The notes under the pieces: model-generated | The model's database searches: none | What the model was told of the DNA's origin: nothing | The model's input: only the letters and a program-made list of their open reading frames with translations | Made by a program: the position numbers and the translations under genes | In this document: one piece after another, positions 34,255 to 45,722 of the stretch | Layout of the letters: every line of letters begins with the position of its first letter | Position numbering within the stretch: the first letter of the stretch is position 1 | Assembly (NCBI GenBank): GCA_025766275.1 | Contig: JAFKAC010000018.1 | Span: 248,001 to 312,000 of the forward strand | Direction of reading: 5' to 3' | From: Lactarius indigo | Lineage: Eukaryota > Basidiomycota > Agaricomycetes > Russulales > Russulaceae | Length of the DNA: 64,000 bases

Positions 34255-34641
34255 TAGCTTCGAAGCCTGAGTTTGAGCCCCCGGCCACTGTTCCCACCCC
34301 ACGCGAACAGTGGTTGGCAGAGCTACGACACCAACTCGCACATCCCATGAGCCCTGATGACCTGCTCTCCGATCAAGAACTGGACCCGGCCTAAAACTGC
34401 CCGGTATCTACTTGTCTCCCTACTCGCTCCTCTGCCATTACCTTTTCTTTACGTGGTATGCTACTTAATTTCCGTTTGGTTCCCTCGCCTACCTTTGGAA
34501 GGTCACCGAAGGTGGCGCACTTTCTCCGTACTATCACCTGGCTACACGTGACTCAGTTTACGTTACCTCTTGTACTGGGTGAGGACCGGTCTTGTATCAT
34601 TGTACTGTCCCGGAATAAACCTGATCAAAAAAAAAAAAATT
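34255..34641 (+). mobile_element. 5'-truncated non-LTR (LINE-like) retroposon or retrocopy
   Basis: A 387-nt insert ending in AATAAACCTGATC and 13 A, flanked by the 10-bp duplication TAATAGAGCC. It lies inside the sedolisin relic, whose reading frame is restored by removing it. A short + strand frame before the 3' UTR ends REQWLAELRHQLAHP, then SDQELDPA and stop, probably the C-terminus of the source ORF. Poly(A) plus variable-length duplication is the hallmark of target-primed reverse transcription. A cellular mRNA retrocopy is the alternative. Confidence 0.78.
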
Positions 34642-34651
34642 TAATAGAGCC
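34642..34651. repeat. Target-site duplication, right copy (retroposon)
   Basis: TAATAGAGCC, identical to 34245-34254. Confidence 0.85.
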
Positions 34652-35240
34652 ACTCCAGGAGCGAGTTGCCCTGGGCAGGTTCGTTGCAGCCAGGCAATGA
34701 CTTAAGCTGGCGCCCGATGCTGTAGAAGATGTGCGGGGTCGAGTACGCAGTGTGAACTGGCTGTCGAGGCTTGTCTTAGTACTAGGCTGGCTCAGGTCAT
34801 ACCCACCGCCGTTGACCCGCACGACGGTGAAAATCGCGTCATTTGCGTAGATCGTTCGTCCTGCTATACCAGCAGAGCTGGTACGACGCGACGCGCCAAT
34901 AAGCTCGTTAGCGTGGGACACGGGCACACTGGTGAACGTCAGCCTGCTACCACCGTGTGTCGTCGAGATATATGAGGGCGGCAAGCCGTGGCGTTCGAGC
35001 CAGGAGTTGACGAGCTCGAGAGTATCTGGGTGCGGCGAGACGAGTTTAGCGACCTGCTCCTTTGGCAGGTGTGCACCATATCTGCGATGAAGAAGCGATA
35101 CATGTGAACATAGGTGTAAGAGAAGGAGGACATACTTTGAATACCTTGGGTCGCTGACCTCGTGGAGTGCATCAATCAAGGCGCTTGTTGAAATGAGAGT
35201 GTGCGTCCACGCGCGAATTACCTCGGCGTCGGGCATGCGA

Positions 35241-38200
35241 GGTGTGGTCTCGCATCACGAGCCTTAGATGCAATTCAGACTTTACTTTACGAGCATGATC
35301 AGGGACAATCCGTTGCCCTCTACTTGGTTGAGATATCATTGGTGCTGATGATTTCACGTGTAGTTACATTCCTTTCTGTGTATTTAAGTCGCATTACGCG
35401 CACTTGGTGCTTCAGTCGTTTCTGACAACGTCTAGTGTGCCAGCTCGCTGCGTTTTATCAGTGCTCTCGTAGTGAGACTTGAGCGCAACGTGGAAAAAAG
35501 CGTGGAGGTCGATCGTGGTGCTGGCGGGAAAGTAACCAAGCGAAGCCCTCCCAGTTAACTGACACGATATCCCAGGTGTGTTTCCAATGCTTGTCATTCC
35601 AGGCTGACGCCAGAGGTGTCGTGAGGTTAGAGAAGGGCGCGGTTGAGAACAAAAGGAGCAAGCAGATAGCGCAGAATCACAGTCACTAGTGGTTAAGAAG
35701 GGTTAGAGCCTGAGGTCGTACGTCCGAGTCCAGAGAGCGCTAGGCACTGGAACTCTGGCTGAGATGCAGAGATTTTATGGTGACTTTCAGTACCGGAACA
35801 GAGACAGAACCGTGGGTATTTAATGATAGTTCCAACTTTTGCCAGTGATCAACGGGTATCACGTGACCGCTATTGTGGTCTATCATAGTACCGTGCGATC
35901 ATCAAGACAAGTCTAAGTGACTCACCTCCGTGTTTAGAGGATCTAGAGTTACATATCACTGATACTGCAGGAATGAGCCCAGACCCGAGTCGCCGTGCGT
36001 TGCCCAGCAATCCGAAGTACCACTGTCACCGTGGGTGGGGGCCAGGGAAATAGAAGGGGTGTATAACAACGATCCTAACTTACATGGCTGACGTTGAACC
36101 GCCAGGACGGAAAAGATGTGCGTTGAACTTTGGGGATATGACGGGGTTTGACTAGATAAGGCTACGCAACGTAGACGTTTCTTCCAAGTTTCCTCTTCTC
36201 TGATTCCACGAGCTGTCTTCAAGTTGTGCTCACCACTTTCAAATTCACCTCTGACTGATTGTGCATCGTAACTCTGGAGTGATTACAAAGTGTACACCGT
36301 TGTGTCTCGAGTGTGAAGCACGGCACTAGGCTTTGCCATCCTATCAGCGGGACATCATGATGTGGCAGCCGTGCCGTAATATGCAAGCACAGATTGGCTG
36401 AACTAAGGAGCATCTGAAGTCGGATTGTGCCATATTACGGACGCTCTTCAGAGGTGATGATCAAGTGCCAGACGAACCGTAGGGAAATTGAAGCCGCTAC
36501 TGTGTGTAACTTACTGTGCGGGCACTCAATTTAATCCATGACCGCAGGTAGAAGCGTGGGTGCCAAACCAAACCACTACAGTCCTAGTCACCGTAATGTA
36601 AATTACGTACACCAAACCACCGATCTGATCGATAAAGGCCGTGACCAGCACGGGCCGGAGAGCGCCGTTGAGGGGTCGCATATTGCGCTGTACAGAAGAT
36701 GATTCTATCCATGGTCGAGGTTCTGCGAATCAGTACCCCAACGTCTTTATCGCCACTTCCGTGTCTCGACCCATTTTTCAAAATTCTGCGCCTTATGATT
36801 GGGAATATTGCCTCCTTGACACAAGTTCGTGCAAAGTTTATGACCAGGTATTGTAACCGGTAGTTTCATATCGTCCGCGGAACGAGTAAAATAACGCCCA
36901 ATGTTGGGCAGTGATATGTGGGGCCCAGGAGAAAGTTGTGCCAGCACAGCTATTAAGTACCATCGTATGGATATCACACAGTTGTAGCACTCGGGCTCTA
37001 TCAGAGAACTCGGTCATTGCCACCACTTGTAACGAATAAATAGTCACATTGGTGGCCATACCTACCCAACATACTCACTCCAGTCTCACTCATACGTGGC
37101 GTTTGTGGGTTTACTTACTAACCTGTCGAGTCACAGGTTTTGTTCTTCTTTACGACAACGACTATCAGCGCTTTCCACGTTCCCGATAAGCGGCGTTGCT
37201 TTGTCAACACGTGTGTCAACCATCGACTCGGAGGGACGCGTCAAACAGCCCTCTGTACCTCATCTAGGGTATGTCATACACTTTGACCCCTGGGACCTCT
37301 ATTGCAAGTAGTGATTACAGCGTTTGACAGCGAGCTGAAGAGATTATCAAAACAGTATTCAACCGTTGCCTCGTGGCCGGAAGGTTATTCCCGACAGCCA
37401 TCCATGAGGAAACCACGCGTCGCTTGTGAAGTGCCTTGAGATCCTAGGTTCCGCTTATCCAAGAGCCCTACTTATCGGTACTAATGCACAGTTCTGCACA
37501 GTTCTGCGAGTGATATGACCCTTGCGTTCCAGTAATTACCTTACCAAAACCAACCGCCATGGGGGGTTCGTGCCCCTTTCCTCCGAGCTCCGGGTCGATG
37601 TGAGCTCCCTCTGATACCTCTGCGTGTCTCGTTTCTGACTCACCCTTTTAGGAGATGTCCTCGGTCATTTTCTTGTTCTATGTTCAGTGCCTCTTCCAAG
37701 GATAATACGAAAGTTCGCTTTCAAACCTCCCACTACCTGTCTAGTTCCATGGACACCTTCACTGGTGGCCACACTAGAGGGTAATCGCAAATATCCGGCG
37801 TCTCAGCCACAGTAACTGATGTCTCCCATGGGACTACCATGGTCCGCGAATCAAAACACCCGGGCCGTAGAATCAGCGTCCTACAGTATCTGTCCTCGAA
37901 CTCGGATATGAACCTCTGTAAGTCGGAAAAAATATGACAAGCTTCCGGTTTGCAGAGCATACTCCGATGTGGTGATAGGTGCAAGGATAGGTGTGAAGTT
38001 AATGCCGTCAGGAGATCAGTGGCGGTGTTGCACCGCTCCTAGAATGCAGCGGATGTGAAGATACATGGAATCCGTGATGGTCGAATACTATGAGTAAGAA
38101 TATTGGGATGTTGTGGGTACGTCCTCCGCCAAAAGTACCAGCGTTCACTATTTCGCAGGATATAAGATCATAGGCACTCCTTTGAGTATGCTATAAGGGT

Positions 38201-39479
38201 CATCGAAAGTGAGGTATTCGCACCATGGGGCGCCATTGCGTCACTTTCAACAACCCACTGGCACGCCAGCTTCGCACGCCTGGCTCGCACCATAAAAGGC
38301 CAGCGAGATATGGGGAGAGCGGGGTGCATGATTTACCTGAAAGCAGATTTCCCTGTCCATGGGCGCCGCAGCGAGTTACTGACACAGCTATATCAAGGAG
38401 GTCGGGAAAATCACAAGAGTAGTGATGGCAGAATAGTCAAGCCAAAAATCAGGAACCACACCAGCCAGGATGCCGAAGCAACCTGGAGATTAACTAGAGA
38501 GAAGTCTTCTCGCACAAGGTCTCGCACTACGGTATTGCGCTTGGTATTGCGGTCCTACTGACCGGAACTCGCAAGGGAACCCGACGTTTTTTTTTTTGCG
38601 TCAACAATCGAACTGTGCCAGTACCATCCTGTGCCGCACAGTTGCTTTCCTTGCTTTCGTCGATTTGAGTGCTCTCAAGGGAAGGCAAGGTGTACTGATA
38701 CGGGCACATGCTTATCTAGTATTTCTTCTCACCTGACGCGAGTTCTGGTGCCAGGTCGTGCGCTTGCGATCTACTTTCCAAACAAGAGAGGCACCCATTT
38801 CACCCACGTCATGTCCACGGCGCTGCGGCGTGCCGTTACAGCGGTGGCATCAAGTAATACTACACAAAAGTTCATGGTAATTTGTGCCAAGCAGGGAATG
38901 AGCGCCCATTCGTGATGAATGGTTGCAGAAACGATGGGATGATGAGATCCCCTATGCTTGAGGGCACTGTGCCACTTGCGACTCAGACTCGTGGTGGCCC
39001 GTTTCTGTTCTTAATCTCCGGTGCCAACAATGCACGGTGCCCATGGATTTTCGATATGGTACGCTCGTGGCACAACTCCTACACAGGCAGATCATTGAAT
39101 GTCGAGAGTCAGGATGTCAGAAATGGAGCCTGTGCCTTCGTGTGCCAGTAAAATGATTTTTATCTTATTTTTATTTCAACATTTATCGAAACTATCGATG
39201 AGTGGTTTCCTGGCACCTGGCACACCGTCGACCAAGGCCCGGGGCACTGCATGACGAGCTTGTGGACCTTCGAGCAAGCGTCCGAGTCATGATGAAGCCC
39301 CATGCAAGGCCCCATGGATCACTAGGTCGAAAACCTAGTTTCTAAAATTCGCTCGTTTACAAGAGCAACAAGGCTGGACATATGATAGATACAATGACGG
39401 AGTGGGGCCGTGGTGTTGCAATGCGAGTCCACCAGTAGATCTGGTCCCGCAACCGCCAGCGCCGTGAGCGCGAGCGCTT
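35241..39479. other. 4.2-kb gene-poor region with relic coding traces
   Basis: No intact gene is recognised. Minus-strand traces at about 36840-37060 (LQLCDIHTMVLN, then AGTTFSWAP) and 37733-38180 (SDLQRFISEFEDRY; SCEIVNAGTF) look like diverged partners of traces at 27000-28600. The rest gives only short, mutually overlapping frames. Confidence 0.35.
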
Positions 39480-40171
39480 GTGACGCGGCGGCGTGACCGG
39501 AACGACAGCGGCGGGGAATCCGGAGTCGGAGCAGAGCGTGGGGCGGCCGTGTGGTCACTAGACGAGTACTTGGAGGCATGAGACCGACAGTGAATAAACA
39601 GCGCCCACGCTCTTTTCTCACCGCCATTGCGCCACGTTCGATCTCCTATTCCTATCTAGCTAGACAACCCTCAAGAAAGTTCCGAGTCTCAGGTGCAAGA
39701 GTACGGGAACAGCAAGCACTGCAAGTAGTTGTGGATGCCCCCTCACGAACCTTCGCACAGTCACCAATCGATCTTCATGAGTTATGTCCATTCTCATCGG
39801 TATTTCTTCCCCAAGCCAGCTAACGATGACCAGATTCTCCCAAACTGGCTGATCGTCATGCGGCATTCCCAGGACAGACCCATCACGCAGCGTTCCAAGG
39901 ATCGATCCGCCCGTGCGATCCATCATCTGGTATCTGCGAGAGCCGATGCATAGACCTCATTGGGGAATAGACGGGTGAGAATTTTTAACACCATTGGCCG
40001 CGCGCCCTTCAATTGGTCTCCTTCACAAAATGTTATAGGTCTAGATATCTAGAAAGTGCCACCTGCGCAGTCTGGAATCTAATTCTAGCTTAGGAAGAGG
40101 GCACTACACAACGAGATGGTGCCATTCAACCACAACCCAATGGCAGATGAGTGTTGGCGGACGCTCAAAGA

Positions 40172-41048
40172 ATGATGAAGTATTACTGTATGTCCCCTCA
40201 AGGCCTCATGTCCGGCCTAATCAATCGTGCCCCCGCTAATGGGTGCCATCATACTTCGAGCAGCGGTTATATTTCAGCGAGTTACCCCATGCCTGTCCCC
40301 CGACCTGCCTTTAATCCCTCGCAAATGTCGACTCTCCCTCCGGACGAAGATCCTCTGTCCTACGTTACTCAGGGAGCCTTTGAGCCATATCCTCAAGTAA
40401 CCGTACGCCTGGTATCTTAGCGTACAATTTGACTGACGCTAGCTCGTATAGGATGCTAGTTCTATCTCCTACTTCGATCCGTTTCTGTATATGCTGCAAG
40501 AGATTCGTCTATTACACGACGGAGTGAACGCTACCCAGCTTCTGCAATATCCAGAGCACCCCGGCGATGCGCCCCAATTCCTACCTCCAGAAGTTGCAAA
40601 ATATAAATATGCAGACCTTGCGACAGCCGTTGAAGTAATCGAGGCTCCCGGGGGTAATAATGGCGGGGCGTCACACAGGTGTGAAAGAGCCGGGTGTGGG
40701 AAGAAATTTAAAAGGCGTCAAGAGCTTAAACGGCACAGGAATCAAGTGCACAAGCCACAGCGAATCTGTCCATTCAAGCTCTGCGCTTACAAGTGGAAAC
40801 GCCCTGACAAAATCAGGACTCACATCATCGAAGTCCACGGCAGCGAACTTTGCCCAGAGGTCCTTCAAAAATTGAAGGCCCTGCGCGGGAACCCTAAGGG
40901 TGTAGTCGACTTTGTGGATACCGACGAATTTTTGCGCAATTTCGAGCCACCAGCGGAGACATACGTGTTACCTTCTGTTCCTCCTCCAGGTCCATCCGAA
41001 GAATTCAGGCTAAGGTGCGTTTTCTTGAGAACAAATGGATTAAACTGA
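40172..41048 (+). CDS. Two-finger C2H2 protein, array copy 1, 273 aa
   Basis: Exons 40172-40396 and 40452-41048 with a 55-nt intron (GTAACC...ATAG). Exon 2 has exactly the length of copy 2 (597 nt). Fingers: CERAGCGKKFKRRQELKRH and CPFKLCAYKWKRPDKIRTH, both C-x4-C-x12-H-x4-H with the final H four residues on. The tail is family-typical (EVLQKLKALRGN, then VVDFVDTDEFLRNF). The start differs from copy 2: the homologous ATG (40147) is out of frame and soon meets a TAA, so the N-terminal half is frameshifted and the first in-frame ATG is 40172. The DNA-binding half is intact. It may be a functional gene with a remodelled N-terminus or an early-stage pseudogene. Confidence 0.65.
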
Positions 41049-42784
41049 CGAAAATCGATAAGGGATTTTTGTGATTGTAAGCGCGAGGTGTAGACGCTTT
41101 CTTGAGCGAAGGCGTAGTCGAGCAGACAGTAGGAGAGGTGACAGTGTTACCGGGAGGAATTTGATGGCCGATCACGAATGGAGGGTGTAATGTGGTGCCC
41201 GAGCCGTGGGTGACGGGCGTACCAAGTGCCGTTGATACCTTATCTCGCTTCCATATTCGACGCTCCACATGATCGACCATCCCAGCCTGCTGCATTCACA
41301 CTCTTAGTCCGGATTCCGTACCCGCTTTCGTACATCTGCGTTTGTATTTGCTATGCCTTGTGTATTACTCCCCATCTAGTTTTTTTTCTTTTATATGGCT
41401 CCAGCCCGTAATCTATATCGCGTTTAAAAACCCCTGCACAATGTCTTTGAGCTCACAGCACTTCCCGAGAAGTCCTTAATCGAAGTACGTACTCTTTTGC
41501 CGTACAACTTCACCTCTCACATGCCCAACCCCAACGCCTTCCCTCAAGCAAGTTCTCTGATGTCGCAACCTCCACATGAGATGGTCGGGATGTTGAGTTG
41601 CTACTAGTGGAATCCAGGATTCACAACGTGAGCTTGTTTTTGGGGAGCGACAACGTGGGTTCCGAGCCGGAAGACTCACGAACCCGCTGTTTAATTACAA
41701 GCGGGTCAATATCCATGAATACGGATGATAGGATGATGTGATGATTAAAAAATGAAGTACTCGATCGAGGGAAATAGAAGCACGGGAGAGTCGGCGATCC
41801 ATGATTGCAGCGGGTCGGAGGCATTCACCCGTGAGAAGATTAGAAGCGGAGTGTGCAGTCGAAAGCCCATACACGTTTGCACCTGCTTGCCGCGGGGGGG
41901 GGGGGGCGAAGGGAATAGGAAGTGGGGTGTGTGATCGTTGCGGTTTTAGAAGGGCTCGGTTGTAAGCTTGATTGTGAGACAAAGTCAAAGAAAAGTGTGC
42001 GATTAAAAGCTCGGGGGCGTTGGCGCCCACGAGCTCAAGACTGTTAATTAGGGAGATAGAGGGAAAAATAGGGAACGTGAGGTGGTCGAGTGAGGTTGTC
42101 GAGAGGGGGCAAAGATAGCCAGAGAAGGGAACGACGATCGGATTGGCTATGTCGCGGGGGAGCCGTGCCGAATAATTACTAATTGCTACCCAGTTAAGAA
42201 ATTGCCTCCGTAGATCCCGGCTGATTGCGGAGGTGCGGTACCCAAAGCAAGACCCAAAGGCGATCAAGGGGGTCATTGAGCGGGCCTAAGGGCTCAATAG
42301 ATGGTCGTTGCATCCCTACAAACCGGCACGTGGAGTGCGGTGGTAGTCTTTTGATTGTGCAGTTGTAATAGGGGCGCCACGTGCGGGATTGTGCTCTGCA
42401 CGTTGGATGCAGCATACAAGAAATAAACGAATATACTCCCAAATATACTCTGAGACGGTGTGCACGTGCTAAGACGCCGATATCTCGACTTCCTCGTTCC
42501 ACTGGAGAGCGAGTAAGTACGTGACTGCACACTGAGACACCGGTGGCGCCTATATGTTCATTAATGAAATAGTTACTTGTATGAACTCGCGGTCTTTGCA
42601 TCAGTGAATACCACAACCATCACTGAGCAGCCATTTCCTTGGCTGTGGCTACATCAGTAAGACGGGGGCAGGGTGTTATTTACCGATTAGTCACCCACCC
42701 TGAACTCGAAGTAGGGCGAACAGGATGCCCGGTCACACGGTCGTTTTGGTAAGACGCATTGCCACTGCCCGCGCGACGTTAGAG
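41049..42784. other. Conserved spacer of unit 1
   Basis: Similar to 45723-47319 and 49712-50896 at DNA level. Open frames such as 41695-42276 (-) are not kept in the other units, so no gene is called. Contains a G13 run at 41894-41906. Confidence 0.5.
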
Positions 42785-43600
42785 CTACGTACATCGCAGA
42801 ACATAACTCGCCGGATTCCTTTGGGAATGCGAGAACATGGCGTCAAAATTGCTTATCATCGTAGGAACCATCACGCCAATCCAGCCCAACCCAACGTCGC
42901 CCTCTTCATAATTCCGGGGACAGTCGAAGCCGAGGGTAGGGTCTTGAGGCCAACGCCTCCCTTCAGGCGCTAGCTCCTCTTGTTCCTTGATCCACGCACT
43001 CATAGCCTGCACGCCGTCCTTACCCTCCATACCCACCCAAGCGCTCTCTGACCCAAGCACGAGTAAATCCCCGTCACGCACCTCGATGCTATGCGTCTCC
43101 ACAGAAGAGGCATCAAGCGGGCCACGCGAGGGGAAGACGCCCTCGTTGACGAGCTCCTCCACGTCCACCCTATGGGCGCGTGCGGGCTCAAGCTCGAGGT
43201 AGCGGGGGGAGCTGGGCTCGACGAGCTCGGTGCCCTCGTAGGCTGCGTTGCTCGCAGCACGGAAGCCTAGAAACGGACGGCCCGGGCCCGTGTTGGCAAC
43301 GCGGAGCACGCGCGACTCCGAATCGAAAAATGCGAGCAGCGCCGAGGCACGGCCGGCATTCTGCGCCAAGAGCTGTCCAGTTCGCACGTCGTCGTCAAGG
43401 CGCACGAGCGCGTTCCGTAAAGCGTCGTCGATGTGTGTGCTGGGGGGCGGGTGGCTTGCGCTGTGTGCATCGGCGGCGGCGGCGGCGGCTGCGACGACGT
43501 TTCTTCGTATCCAAGAGATTGCGCTGGGGTTTACAGAGTTGGCATCGTCTGCGCTGAGTAAGGTGAAGACCGACCAGCGGCCCGTGAGTACGGGGAGCAT
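42785..43600 (-). CDS. PP2C-like pseudophosphatase, array copy A, 271 aa (5' truncated)
   Basis: ATG at 43600 (MLPVLTGRWSVFTLLSADD). PP2C landmarks are recognisable but altered: ALVRLDDDVRTG (usual FDxxI helix), ASALLAFFDSESRVLRVANTG then PGRPFLG (usual GDSRAVLG), and IEVRDGDLLVLGSESAW (usual LVLxSDGLWD). The DGHGG and SDG acidic metal ligands are missing, so phosphatase activity is unlikely. Relative to copy C the upstream exon is lost: the acceptor GAG is GAA here and an upstream TGA blocks the frame. A TAG ends the protein 50 codons earlier than in C. It may bind phosphoproteins, or be decaying. Confidence 0.6.
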   Translation of the reverse strand: MLPVLTGRWSVFTLLSADDANSVNPSAISWIRRNVVAAAAAAADAHSASHPPPSTHIDDALRNALVRLDDDVRTGQLLAQNAGRASALLAFFDSESRVLRVANTGPGRPFLGFRAASNAAYEGTELVEPSSPRYLELEPARAHRVDVEELVNEGVFPSRGPLDASSVETHSIEVRDGDLLVLGSESAWVGMEGKDGVQAMSAWIKEQEELAPEGRRWPQDPTLGFDCPRNYEEGDVGLGWIGVMVPTMISNFDAMFSHSQRNPASYVLRCT

Positions 43601-43732
43601 ACCAGCCGCGAAGTCCGTCGCGTGTTTTCTTTGTAGGAAACGTCGCGATCAGCCGTTGTCCTCGCGGTAGTCAGAGTATGTGAGAGACCGCACTATGGCG
43701 AATCGCATTTTGCGTCGTACTAAGGTACACCA

Positions 43733-44139
43733 TAGTGTTGCCGCAAGCCAATGCAGGCCAATGCAAGTAGGTAACTTGGTTCAACTTGCATCGTCAAGCT
43801 GACACCGGTGTAACCTGCAAGTTCGGGGCTTCTGGGCCGCTGTTTCCGCAGCCAATGGAAACGATGGAAAAAATGCAAATCTTGACTTCTCACGGTAGAA
43901 CTTTCCAGGGAAAGCGTGACAAACATCATCACGTGCATTTATAGTTATCAGGCAGGTATCTAATTATTATTGAGGATAGATATGTCCCAATACGGGTGTA
44001 AGCGTGTGGGAAAGTTTCTTCCGATGACTTGCAAGTCGCATCGGTGTGCTACTTGGGCGGTGCAAGTTACTACGAGTTCCATAATTTCCAAGTCAAGTTC
44101 AAGTCACAACGGTGTCAACTTGAACTTGCGGCAACACTA
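43733..44139. mobile_element. hAT-type MITE, 407 bp
   Basis: Perfect 15-bp inverted termini TAGTGTTGCCGCAAG (43733-43747) and its complement (44125-44139), with many internal CAAGT/ACTTG motifs and no ORF. The octamers TAAGGTAC (43721-43728) and TAAGTTAC (44141-44148) are a plausible diverged target duplication. It is absent at the same place in units 2 and 3. It lies just upstream of PP2C-like copy A. Confidence 0.75.
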
Positions 44140-44812
44140 GTAAGTTACGTCAGGGCGGTGCGATTCGAGTGTTTGTGACACGGCCACGTGACAGGAACTG
44201 CGGCGGGAAGGCGGGGGTCGGAACAGAGTGTGGGACCGTGTGAACGAGTACTTGGAGGTATGAGCCTAACAGACCACGCTCGTTTCTCGCCGCAGTTGCG
44301 CCTCATTCAACTCTACTTCTGTCTAGCTGGACACCCCTCTGATGTCTCAAGAAACCTCCACGACTCGGGTCCAAGAGTGTGGATACAGCAAGCACCACAC
44401 GCAATTGTCACGATGGATGCCCCTCACGAAACTTCGCACAGTTACCAACCGTCATGGGTTATGTCCGTTCCCATCGGGACTCTTTCATAGCCAAGCTAGT
44501 TGACAAAGACTAGATTCTCTCACTCCGGTTGATTGTCATGCAACAGCATTCCTAAGATATATCCATGATCACTAGCGTGCCACCCATCCACGAGACCCAT
44601 CATGTATTATCCGTAGTAAACCTCACTGGGGGATAGAACTGGTAATAAATTTCAACACGCCATTGACATTCACTGTACTCCAATCAATTGATCCCCCCAC
44701 AGAATGCTATTGGTTTGGCTATCTAGAATGTGCCATCTGCGCAGTTTGGTTCTAGCTCAAGAAGGCACCACGCTACCCAACGAGATGGTGCCATTCGACC
44801 ACAACCCGTGAA

Positions 44813-45722
44813 ATGAGCATCGGTGGACGATCCGACAAATCACGGATCTTATGTGCCCCGACTGGTACTGCCCAAACAATTGTGCCTTTCCAATGGGTGC
44901 CATCATACTTCGAGCAGGTTATATTGAAGCCACTAGCAGCGCATACCTATCCCCCCCAAGACTCCTTTGCGATGTCGCCTTTCCCCCCATTGGCAGATGA
45001 AAATACTCCCCTCATGGAGTCAGATTGGACGTCCGACTCACCTCAGGGAGCCTTTGGAGTACATCCCCAGGTAACAGTACACATGACGCCTTAGCGTTCA
45101 AATTACTAACGTTCGCCCATATTAGGATGCTAGTTCTGTCCCCTACCCCGATCTCCCGTGGCCTTTGCTGTATACGCTGCAAGAGCTTGGTCTATTACAC
45201 GACGGAGCGAACGCTGCCCAGCCTCTGGAGTCCCTAGTTCCTCTCGGCGATGTGTCTCAATTCCCGCCTCCAGAAGCCGCGCAATCTGCAGACCTTGCGA
45301 CAGACGATCGAGCAGTCGGGGCTCCCAGGGGTGGTAACGGCAAAGCGTTGCACCTTCGACTCTGTGAACTTTGTAACCGGACATTCAGAAGGCCTCAAGA
45401 ATTTAAACGGCACATGGATCAGGTACACCAGCCACAGCGGAAGTGCCCGTTCAATCCGTGCGCTTACAAGTGGCAACGCCCTTACAAAATCAAGGCCCAT
45501 ATCACCAACGAGCACCGCAGCGAATTCTGCGCAGTGGACTTCAAAAAAGTAAGCTCCCTGCGTGGGAAGCGTATAGTGGAGTTCGTGGATGCTTGTGAAT
45601 TCTGGTACAACTCCAAGACAACGGCGGAGCCATACTTATTACCTTCTCTTCCTCCGCTGGCTCCGTCTGAACGATTCATGCTAAGGTGTGTGTTCTTGAA
45701 AACAAATGAATATATTGACTAA
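44813..45722 (+). CDS. Two-finger C2H2 protein, array copy 2, 284 aa
   Basis: Exons 44813-45070 and 45126-45722; the 55-nt intron matches copy 1 in length and position. The start MSIGGRSDKSRILCAPTGT is the family start, with the N-terminus open throughout. Fingers: CELCNRTFRRPQEFKRH (C-x2-C-x12-H-x4-H) and CPFNPCAYKWQRPYKIKAH (C-x4-C-x12-H-x4-H), each completed by the final His. The tail is SLRGKRIVEFVDACEFWYN. This is the most complete array member and the best reference for the family. It is probably a nuclear DNA-binding protein; the paired PP2C-like gene on the opposite strand is copied with it each time. Confidence 0.78.

Larger units (their letters stand above)
33890..35240 (-). pseudogene. 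Decayed sedolisin / tripeptidyl-peptidase (S53) gene
   Basis: Reading down from about 35236, the pro-domain is clear: ALIDALHEVSDPRYSKY, a kept GTATGT...GCAG intron, then GAHLPKEQVAKLVSPHPDT and LVNSWLERHGLPPS. After a gap come FTVVRVNGGGYD and, in a shifted frame, STPHIFYSIG. Then follow LEWLYYLTYQTNIPQMI, EYATAVCDLFLQLG, VGVIFASGEDG and FPASC. A frameshift, an internal deletion and loss of the C-terminal Ser-containing region make it non-functional. A poly(A)-tailed retroposon (34255-34641) interrupts it; omitting that insert rejoins the frame at LYYL. Active relatives are secreted acid peptidases. Confidence 0.82.
39480..44174. repeat. Tandem duplication unit 1 (zinc finger + PP2C-like)
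   Basis: First of three head-to-tail units. It begins with a TGACGCGGCGG-type leader, then a conserved block before the zinc-finger gene (including CGAGATGGTGCCATTC), zinc-finger copy 1, a conserved non-coding spacer, PP2C-like copy A on the other strand, and a MITE at the unit end. Confidence 0.82.

Noticed and set aside
41695..42276. 193-codon minus-strand frame in the unit 1 spacer
   Set aside because: The matching stretches in units 2 and 3 are not open, and the sequence has no family resemblance.
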